Below, piece by piece: positions 1 through 5,044 of a DNA stretch of 5,044 bases. The stretch's first letter is position 1; every line of letters starts with the position of its first letter. Where the stretch lies: NCBI GenBank assembly GCA_028288875.1, contig JAQGHK010000177.1, positions 1-5,044 of the forward strand, read 5' to 3'. This DNA is from Phycisphaerales bacterium (GTDB lineage: Bacteria > Planctomycetota > Phycisphaerae > Tepidisphaerales > Tepidisphaeraceae). Under the pieces are notes generated by a model. That model ran no database searches and was not told where the DNA came from. It saw only the letters and a program-made list of their open reading frames with translations. The position numbers were made by a program, and so were the translations under genes.

Positions 1-503
1 CCCGTAACGGATCCCGCGATGGCATCAGCGCCGCCAATGCGTCGTTTGTCGGGTTTTCGTCCTATGTCATTAATTTTCGTGCGGGCAGTGGCTATCACAG
101 CAGCGCCACGGATTTTTCCTTTAACCATATGACCGCAAGAGGCGCCGCGAACGTTTTCCTGCTGATGGACGGGCAGTTCGCTTATGGAACGACGTCCGTC
201 AACAACCTGCTCAACACTACGGCAGTCTCGTCGTGGACCGGCCTGAGCGTCGACCTCAACTGCGTGATCGGCTCCATCGACCTGAACCAGCCGACCGGCA
301 ACGGTGTTGGCGCATTCCGCCACGCTGGCAAGGGATACAGCAAGACACTGAATGTGCTGTACCTTGACGGCCATTCCGAGCCGGTTCGACGCGATCAGAT
401 GGTTTCGTCCAATACCACGGACGTCGGTACACGCTCCGTAGGCGCGGCCTACAACCAGGGGCCGCCTTGGCTGCCCTACGGCGGCAGCAAAAACCTGTGG
501 TAG
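1..503 (+). CDS. Pseudopilin-like protein, H-X9-DG/DUF1559 type (C-terminal part)
   Basis: The frame is open from base 3 to the TAG at 501-503, giving 166 residues; the start and the N-terminal prepilin signal and helix lie outside the window. The tail reads FRHAGKGYS...NVLYLDGHSEPV (His codon at 321, Asp-Gly at 366-371). This matches the conserved C-terminal block of prepilin-like proteins (H-X9-DG, DUF1559) that are multiplied in planctomycetes, verrucomicrobia and lentisphaerae. In the family it follows a type IV pilin-like methylation helix, and the proteins are thought to be secretion-linked minor pseudopilins or surface proteins. Here the His to Asp-Gly spacing is 14 residues rather than 9, an extended variant. 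The preceding segment (FNHMTARGAANVFLLMDG) is also typical of the globular domain. Family assignment is fairly firm; the exact role is unknown. The internal ATG at 129 is not the start, because coding continues upstream of it. Confidence 0.8.
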   Translation, partial: RNGSRDGISAANASFVGFSSYVINFRAGSGYHSSATDFSFNHMTARGAANVFLLMDGQFAYGTTSVNNLLNTTAVSSWTGLSVDLNCVIGSIDLNQPTGNGVGAFRHAGKGYSKTLNVLYLDGHSEPVRRDQMVSSNTTDVGTRSVGAAYNQGPPWLPYGGSKNLW

Positions 504-530
504 CCTGACCCTGATTTCGAAAATATCTCG

Positions 531-551
531 GGCTGTGTCTTGAACAGAGCC
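531..551 (+). other. Imperfect hairpin between the pseudopilin and the small membrane protein
   Basis: GGCTGTGT (531-538) can pair with ACAGAGCC (544-551) at seven of eight positions, with one G-G mismatch and a 5-base loop. It lies 28 bases after the pseudopilin stop and is not followed by a T run, so it is not a classical intrinsic terminator. It could end or protect the upstream transcript, or be chance. It covers the possible TTG start at 540, which is one reason to prefer a later ATG for the next gene. Confidence 0.3.
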
Positions 552-578
552 ACAGTCCGCTTCCTCACAATGCCCGCA

Positions 579-1118
579 ATGAACATTCGCGAACTTATCG
601 GTAAGCATTCTAAAGCATCAGCCGCCGTAGTAGGTGTGCTGGTACTTGGTGCCGGGTACTATGCCTATCGCAACGCGGACGAGGCATCCCTCGCCGCCGG
701 CAATACCTACTTCAGCCGGGACGAGGGCAAAAGCTTCTTCGCCGACGACGGCAAGAAAGCTGGCGGGCTCGAGCGATCAAGCCCGCCCGCATACCGTGCA
801 ATCGTTGCGAGTTGCGACGGAGGCTCTCATCGGTTCGTGGCCTATCTGGTGCGCACTCCACGGAACCTTCTCTCGCAAATCGACAAGCTTGACGCCGAAA
901 TGAAAGCCTTGCCGGCGAGTACGCCGACGGATGTCCGATTAAAAATCGGCCAGCAGATGGACGAACTAAGCCTCAAATCGGTCAATTCCACCGAAGTGCT
1001 TCGCCCGGGCCAAGGGGCCAAGTGGGTGGCGATGCGAAGCGCGGACGGGCTGGACATCCAGCAGAACATCAAATGCCCGCCCGGAATGACTGGTGCTGCG
1101 ACGCTCGTAAATCCCTGA
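579..1118 (+). CDS. Small single-pass membrane protein, unknown function
   Basis: About 179 residues if started at ATG 579. The same frame could start at ATG 570 (3 residues longer) or TTG 540 (13 longer). I chose 579 because the protein then begins MNIRELIGKHSK, a short basic N-terminus leading directly into a hydrophobic helix (about residues 13-30, ASAAVVGVLVLGAGYYAY). No start has a clear Shine-Dalgarno. The rest is soluble and by the positive-inside rule would face the periplasm or envelope. It has a block around 43-92 (NTYFSRDEGKSFFADD, then AYRAIVASCDGG and FVAYLVR), a helical charged stretch (about 97-133), and a C-terminal block with RPGQGAKWV and KCPPG. Cysteines 79 and 166 each lie in a turn-like Gly/Pro context and could pair, which is inference. 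The layout resembles uncharacterised planctomycete proteins with an N-terminal anchor, but I cannot name a family. Proximity to a pseudopilin gene hints at an envelope role only weakly. Confidence 0.75.
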   Translation: MNIRELIGKHSKASAAVVGVLVLGAGYYAYRNADEASLAAGNTYFSRDEGKSFFADDGKKAGGLERSSPPAYRAIVASCDGGSHRFVAYLVRTPRNLLSQIDKLDAEMKALPASTPTDVRLKIGQQMDELSLKSVNSTEVLRPGQGAKWVAMRSADGLDIQQNIKCPPGMTGAATLVNP

Positions 1119-1133
1119 CGAGCAGTCTGTATA

Positions 1134-1152
1134 AAATTTACCTATGAAATTT
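1134..1152 (+). promoter_or_regulatory. Possible operator: paired AAATTT boxes
   Basis: Two AAATTT boxes (1134-1139 and 1147-1152) stand 13 bases apart start to start. Each box is its own reverse complement, so the pair forms both a direct and an inverted repeat around a 7-base spacer. The right box overlaps the first bases of the -35 element. GntR and LacI-type regulators bind two-fold symmetric sites, often near their own promoter, so this could be an autoregulatory site. AT-rich words recur easily by chance, so confidence is low. Confidence 0.25.
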
Positions 1153-1179
1153 GCCATTTTTAGACATATTGTGTAGAAT
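1151..1179 (+). promoter_or_regulatory. Sigma70-type promoter of the regulator gene, probably leaderless
   Basis: TTGCCA (1151-1156) matches the -35 consensus at 5 of 6 bases, and TAGAAT (1174-1179) matches the -10 at 5 of 6, with an ideal 17-base spacer. It sits in the most AT-rich stretch of the window. Transcription would be expected about 6-7 bases after the -10, at about 1186, which is the A of the regulator's ATG. No Shine-Dalgarno lies in front of that ATG, which fits a leaderless message. ATTGTG occurs twice, 10 bp apart (1168-1173 and 1178-1183), flanking and overlapping the -10 on one face of the helix, and could also be a protein contact site. Confidence 0.55.
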
Positions 1180-1185
1180 TGTGAC

Positions 1186-2304
1186 ATGCCAAAGGTCGAC
1201 CGCATCGTCGAATTGATGGAGCGGCGGATTGCCCGCGGCGACTACGCACTGCGTCCGCTGCCGGCGGAGACGCGGCTGGCCAGCGAAACTGGTGTGAGCC
1301 GGATGACGGCCCGCAAGGCAGTCTTTCGTCTGCTGGACCGCGGACTGCTGTCACGCCTCGACAACGGTCGGCTCGTCGTCAATACCGAGGCCCAAGCCGT
1401 GGCGCCCTCGGTCGAGCGCCCGAAGCGCAAGGGCGGCTCGCGATCCATTACCCCCAAAGCCCAGCGCACGTCAAAGGGCCTGATCGGGTTCGCCTTGCCC
1501 ATTCACGGATCGACGGAGTTCGACCGCTGGCGGATGGCTGCCGAGCGGGCTGTCGGGCAGGCCAACCGGGCGTTGAGACTAGTGCCCTTCCATCACTGGG
1601 ACGATCCGATCCTTGTGGAAGCTTTCGACACATTTGACGGCATGTTCCTCCTGCCGCCGGCTGAGGAAATTCCGCCGAACATCGTTAAGGCCATCCACGA
1701 ATCCAAGTCAAAGATCGTGGCGCTGGACGCCGACCTGACGCCACATGGCATCCGGTCGGTAGAACTCATCCCGCCGTCATCGGTTCAGCGGCTCTTGGAT
1801 CACTTGGCAGGCCTGGGCCATCGCGTGATCCATTGTGTGAACAGTCAGCCAATGGATTCGGTCATCATCCAGCGCATTCAACAGTGGGTGCTCTGGCGGA
1901 GCGTACAGGACATCAAAGGCGAATTGCTCAACGAGCCGGATCAGTCATACGGCGACCCCGCCCGCAAGGGATATGACTTGATGGCCCGGCGCCTCGCAGC
2001 GGGCCCGCTGGCCGCCAGCGCCATCATCGCCATGACCATGCCGGCGGCGATGGGCGTGCAACGCGCGCTTTACGAACGCGGCATCGTGGTCGGGAAGGAC
2101 ATCTCACTGTGCGTGGCCAATGACGAAGGCTTGGCCGCTTACTTATGTCCGAGCATGACCGCCACGCGGATGCCCGATCCGTTACCGTATCTGACCGTTT
2201 GCCTGGAGTGGATGACGGGTGACCCGTTTAACGGCCCGCTATTGATGCGGCCAACCGATGTGCCGCTATTCCTCGGTGAGAGCACCGGGCCTGCGCCGCT
2301 TTAA
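1186..2304 (+). CDS. GntR/LacI-type sugar-responsive transcriptional regulator
   Basis: A 372-residue DNA-binding regulator with the AraR-like layout. Residues 1-66 form a GntR winged helix-turn-helix: LPAETRLASETGVSRMTARKA (25-45) is the helix-turn-helix and the wing ends in GRLVV. A basic linker (about 71-97) leads to a LacI/periplasmic-binding-protein-like domain (98-372). Its landmarks are GLIGFALP (first strand), DGMFLLPP (151-158), LGHRVI (210-215), the LacI-like stretch AIIAMTMPAAMGVQRALYER (279-298) and KDISLCVANDE (304-314). The family binds a sugar or sugar phosphate in the C-terminal cleft, which changes operator affinity, usually as a repressor. The ligand cannot be read from the sequence; the alpha-mannosidase 55 bp downstream suggests a mannose-derived effector. 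ATG 1186 is the only sensible start, since an in-frame TAG lies at 1174-1176. The length is normal for the class and the gene looks intact. Confidence 0.9.
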   Translation: MPKVDRIVELMERRIARGDYALRPLPAETRLASETGVSRMTARKAVFRLLDRGLLSRLDNGRLVVNTEAQAVAPSVERPKRKGGSRSITPKAQRTSKGLIGFALPIHGSTEFDRWRMAAERAVGQANRALRLVPFHHWDDPILVEAFDTFDGMFLLPPAEEIPPNIVKAIHESKSKIVALDADLTPHGIRSVELIPPSSVQRLLDHLAGLGHRVIHCVNSQPMDSVIIQRIQQWVLWRSVQDIKGELLNEPDQSYGDPARKGYDLMARRLAAGPLAASAIIAMTMPAAMGVQRALYERGIVVGKDISLCVANDEGLAAYLCPSMTATRMPDPLPYLTVCLEWMTGDPFNGPLLMRPTDVPLFLGESTGPAPL

Positions 2305-2306
2305 CA

Positions 2307-2324
2307 CGGCCGCCGGAGCGGCCG
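2307..2324 (+). other. Perfect GC-rich hairpin after the regulator stop
   Basis: CGGCCGC (2307-2313) pairs perfectly with GCGGCCG (2318-2324) around a CGGA tetraloop, two bases after the regulator's TAA. No T run follows, so it is not a standard Rho-independent terminator. It could stabilise the 3' end of the regulator message, slow RNA polymerase, or partly uncouple expression of the glycosidase that starts 35 bases later. Its placement exactly between two genes argues for function, but GC-rich DNA makes such stems easily. Confidence 0.45.
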
Positions 2325-2349
2325 CAGCCTGAGTTCATTCTCGTGCGCC

Positions 2350-2357
2350 AAAGGTGG
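2350..2357 (+). promoter_or_regulatory. Ribosome binding site of the alpha-mannosidase
   Basis: The purine-rich AAAGGTGG lies just before GTG 2360, with AAAGG at a spacing of 5 bases. The other possible in-frame start, GTG 2354, overlaps this element and would have no ribosome binding site, so the site decides in favour of 2360. An in-frame TGA at 2330-2332 rules out anything further upstream. Confidence 0.5.
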
Positions 2358-2359
2358 CC

Positions 2360-5044
2360 GTGCTTACCGATCCGAAAATTCTGAAAAAGCTTGAGACGCT
2401 TTGCGCCGTCTATTCCGAACTGCGGTACGCCGTCGTTGCGGCAATTTCTCTCGACATAGCCCTGACCCGCGAACATCTGCGTTCAACCGCCGATGTAGAC
2501 GAGCAGTTATCTTGGTCGCCGGCTGCGGAAGGCCACCAATGGGGGGCGCACAAGCTCAACGCTTGGTTCCGGGGCCACGTCACCGTTCCGGAAGCGGCGG
2601 CCGGCGAGAAGGTTTTTCTGCGCGCTCGCACCGGTGCTCCGGAGTCGCTGTTGTTCATCGACGCTCGCGCGGCGGGCGTATTCGACGTGAATCATCCGGT
2701 CCGTCTTGTCACGACAGATGGCGTCGCTGGCCACCAGTTGATGGTTCACCTGGAGGCCTACGCCGGCCACAACTTTCCCGGCACTCAGCCATTCGAGAGC
2801 CTGGGTTTGCTCAATGACGCGGGTATCAAAGTGGTCGAAAACGGCCGCACCCTTGGCACAGCAGAACTGGTGATCGAGCGAGAGGACGTGAGCCGCTTCG
2901 TCTTCGCCTTGCTCGTCCTGCATCAGCTCGCCGCCGCACTCGACGAGCACAGCCTTCGCCGCGGCCGGATCACGGCCGCGTTGGATGAGGTACAAAGGAT
3001 CGTCTTCGCGAAGCCGGACGAGGCCGGCGAAGACCTCTGGCGGCCCGCGCTGGCCGAAGCGATGGCGGTGATGCGGCCACTGCTGGAAAGCCGCAACGGC
3101 CCCACTGCCGCCACTATCGGCGTCATCGGCCACTCACACATTGACACGGCTTGGCTCTGGGAAATCAAAGAGACCTGGCGCAAGTGCGCGCGCACGTTCA
3201 GCAGTGTGCTCAGCCTGATGCAACAGTATGCGGAGTTTAAGTTCACTCAGAGCGCGCCGTATCACGTGGAAACGGTCCGCCGTAACTACCCGGAGCTTTT
3301 TGAGCGGATCAAGCAGCGCGTGGCCGAGGGTCGATGGGAGATTAACGGCGCGATGTGGATCGAGCCGGACTGCAACATTCCCTCCGGCGAATCGCTTGTC
3401 CGTCAATGCCTCTTCGGCCAACGCTCTACGCGCGAGCTGTTCGGCAGGACCAGCGACACGCTCTGGCAGCCCGACGTGTTCGGGTACTCCGCCGCCCTCC
3501 CGCAAATTCTCAAGCAGAGCGGCGTGTCGTACTTCTGCACCACCAAACTTGGCTGGAACGACACGAACAAGTTTCCGTACGACACGTTCCACTGGCAGGG
3601 CCTGGATGGCACGAGCGTGCTGTCGCATTTCAACACAATTCATTGCACGCCCGACCCTAAAACGCTGATCGAGCAATGGAACGGCGTGCAGCATCCCGAC
3701 GTGCAGGACCGGCGGCTGATGGCCTTCGGCTACGGCGACGGCGGTGGCGGCCCTACGGCCGAAATGATTGAGCTAGCGCGTCTTACCGCCGACGTAGAAG
3801 GCTGCCCAAAGGCAGAATACCGCACCATCACCGAATTCATGGACGGCGTGCGCGATGACTTGTCATCACGACTGCCGACTTGGGTCGGCGAGCTCTACTT
3901 AGAGCTGCACCGCGGCACACTGACCAGCATCGCATCGCTGAAGCGCTGGAACCGCCGCTGCGAATTCGCGCTGCGTGATGCGGAACTGCTGGCCACCCAT
4001 GCCGCGCTCTCCGGGCAGTTTTACCCGCATGCGCGGCTGCGGGAGACATGGAAATTGCTCCTGCTGAACCAGTTCCACGACATCCTGCCCGGCTCGGCCA
4101 TCGCCGAGGTCAACGACGAGGCCAATGTCACGTTCGCGGCGTGCTACGACCAGGCGACGGACCTGTCCCGCATCGCCGCCGCCACGCTCGCACCTGCCGG
4201 CGAAAAGCCGGGCATGCTGGTGCTCAACAGCCTGTCGTGGATTCGCAACGACGAGGTTGAGCTGACCGATCTGCCCGAGGGCATTGTACCCACCGGTGAC
4301 GGCGTCATTACGCAGACGCTGGCCGACGTGGCAGGCGTCGTGAAGACCCTGGCCGTCGGTCTGGCGTTGCCGCCGCTGGGCTATCGCGTGCTGCCGCTGG
4401 CAGCCGCGGGACCGGCCGGCCCGTCGCGGTTCATTGTGGATCGCGACACGATCAAGACGCCGTTCGCCTGCGTCACGCTACACGCCGACGGTCCAATCAC
4501 CTCGTACATCGACAGTGCCAGCGGACGCGAACTCGTACGCCCCGGCGATGCGTTCAACCGGCTACTGGTGGGCGAAGACGTGCCGGACGCCTGGGACAAC
4601 TGGGATATCGACCGCGACCAAGCTCGCAAGCTACGCGCCAAGGTGCAATTAGTCCGCCGAGAGGTCATCGCCGACGGCCCGCTGCAATTGCGATTGCGAT
4701 CACATTATCGCTTCGGCCGCGGGTCTACGCTCACCCAAGACACCGTCTTCCACAGCACCACGCCACGTGTGGATTTCGACACGGTCGTGGACTGGCATGA
4801 GAAATACCAACTGCTCAAAGCATCTTTCGGCGTCGCCGTGCATGCGGAAACCGCCCGGCATGAGGTGCAGTTCGGCCACGTCCACCGACCGACGCACGAC
4901 AACACCAGTTGGGACCGCGCCCGTTTTGACGTGTGCGCCCATAAGTGGACCGACCTTTCCGAAACCCGTTTCGGTGTCGCCTTCCTGAACGACAGCAAGT
5001 ACGGCTGCACGGTCAAACAGGGCCAATACCGACTGACGCTTATT
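2360..5044 (+). CDS. GH38 alpha-mannosidase (N-terminal 895 residues, runs off the window)
   Basis: A retaining, metal-dependent exo-alpha-mannosidase of glycoside hydrolase family 38, long type like MAN2C1/Ams1. It removes terminal alpha-linked mannose. Residues 1 to about 250 are the N-terminal beta-rich domain (GHQWGAHKLNAWFRG, EAYAGHNFPG). The catalytic domain begins with GHSHIDTAWLW; H260 and D262 are metal ligands by family analogy. E335 and D337 lie in MWIEPDCNIPSGES. D372 in WQPDVFGYS is the expected nucleophile and a metal ligand, and H573 in NQFHDILPGS is the fourth ligand. The helical middle domain follows (ELYLELHRGTLTS from 511), then the C-terminal beta domain from about 620, with the conserved FGHVHRPTHDNTSWD near the window end. 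All key residues are present and I see no frameshift. There is no signal peptide, so it should act in the cytoplasm on imported oligosaccharides. Family members are about 1000 residues, so roughly 100-150 are missing here. It is probably expressed with or controlled by the regulator upstream. Confidence 0.95.
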   Translation, partial: MLTDPKILKKLETLCAVYSELRYAVVAAISLDIALTREHLRSTADVDEQLSWSPAAEGHQWGAHKLNAWFRGHVTVPEAAAGEKVFLRARTGAPESLLFIDARAAGVFDVNHPVRLVTTDGVAGHQLMVHLEAYAGHNFPGTQPFESLGLLNDAGIKVVENGRTLGTAELVIEREDVSRFVFALLVLHQLAAALDEHSLRRGRITAALDEVQRIVFAKPDEAGEDLWRPALAEAMAVMRPLLESRNGPTAATIGVIGHSHIDTAWLWEIKETWRKCARTFSSVLSLMQQYAEFKFTQSAPYHVETVRRNYPELFERIKQRVAEGRWEINGAMWIEPDCNIPSGESLVRQCLFGQRSTRELFGRTSDTLWQPDVFGYSAALPQILKQSGVSYFCTTKLGWNDTNKFPYDTFHWQGLDGTSVLSHFNTIHCTPDPKTLIEQWNGVQHPDVQDRRLMAFGYGDGGGGPTAEMIELARLTADVEGCPKAEYRTITEFMDGVRDDLSSRLPTWVGELYLELHRGTLTSIASLKRWNRRCEFALRDAELLATHAALSGQFYPHARLRETWKLLLLNQFHDILPGSAIAEVNDEANVTFAACYDQATDLSRIAAATLAPAGEKPGMLVLNSLSWIRNDEVELTDLPEGIVPTGDGVITQTLADVAGVVKTLAVGLALPPLGYRVLPLAAAGPAGPSRFIVDRDTIKTPFACVTLHADGPITSYIDSASGRELVRPGDAFNRLLVGEDVPDAWDNWDIDRDQARKLRAKVQLVRREVIADGPLQLRLRSHYRFGRGSTLTQDTVFHSTTPRVDFDTVVDWHEKYQLLKASFGVAVHAETARHEVQFGHVHRPTHDNTSWDRARFDVCAHKWTDLSETRFGVAFLNDSKYGCTVKQGQYRLTLI

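Noticed and set aside
515..522. TTTCGAAA palindrome in the 504-578 gap
   Set aside because: An 8-bp palindrome alone is too short to support an operator call, and no second copy was seen.
540..569. TTG 540 as start of the small membrane protein
   Set aside because: It has no Shine-Dalgarno, sits in the loop of a possible hairpin, and adds a 13-residue stretch before an otherwise ordinary membrane-anchor N-terminus. It is not excluded, only less likely than ATG 579 or 570.
1144..1176. Ten-codon upstream reading frame (MKFAIFRHIV, stop) in frame with the regulator
   Set aside because: It overlaps the -35 and -10 elements and would lie upstream of the predicted transcription start, and it has no ribosome binding site. 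It is probably chance, although a start further upstream would reopen the question of a leader peptide.
2401..2817. Plus-strand frame of 138 residues near the start of the glycosidase
   Set aside because: It is out of frame with the GH38 N-terminal domain and its translation is Arg/Gly/Ser-rich low-complexity sequence, typical of a shifted frame.
2507..3694. Two long minus-strand frames (2507-3133 and 3134-3694) that could be read as genes of 208 and 186 residues
   Set aside because: They lie entirely antisense to the GH38 gene, whose conserved domains run straight through this stretch. Long antisense frames are expected in GC-rich coding DNA, and their translations show no recognisable domain.
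1..5044. Mobile elements, CRISPR arrays, tRNA or rRNA genes, toxin-antitoxin or defence genes
   Set aside because: No transposase-like protein, terminal inverted repeat, regularly spaced repeat, cloverleaf-like block or small paired genes were seen, and coding sequence of ordinary families fills most of the window.

Overview
The window looks like chromosomal DNA of a GC-rich bacterium in the Planctomycetota-Verrucomicrobiota-Lentisphaerota group. A Phycisphaerae-like planctomycete is my best guess. The reasons are a pseudopilin-like protein with an 'H...NVLYLDGH' tail of the H-X9-DG/DUF1559 kind, a small one-pass membrane protein of a style I associate with planctomycetes, and a GntR-headed, LacI-like sugar regulator next to a large glycosidase. 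This placement rests on family recognition, not on a marker gene.

All four genes lie on the + strand. From left to right: (1) the last 166 residues of a type II secretion/type IV pilin-like protein (to 503); (2) a small protein with one N-terminal membrane helix and no recognised function (about 579-1118); (3) a short AT-rich intergenic region with a good sigma70-type promoter (1151-1179) that would start transcription at or within a base or two of the next ATG; (4) a transcription factor with an N-terminal GntR winged helix and a C-terminal LacI-type sugar-binding domain (1186-2304); (5) a 55-bp gap with a perfect GC-rich hairpin and a purine-rich ribosome binding site; (6) the first 895 residues of a GH38 alpha-mannosidase (2360 to the window end), which has no stop codon inside the window and is the largest gene here.

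The simplest reading is a small carbohydrate-use locus. The regulator would sense a sugar, possibly mannose or a mannoside, and control the cytoplasmic alpha-mannosidase encoded directly downstream, and perhaps itself. The two upstream genes are probably a separate envelope or secretion unit, since the AT-rich promoter region lies between them and the regulator. No mobile element, RNA gene, CRISPR array or phage gene is visible. I see no clear case for a wholly new system; the points most worth checking are the predicted leaderless regulator transcript, its possible operator, and the function of the small membrane protein.
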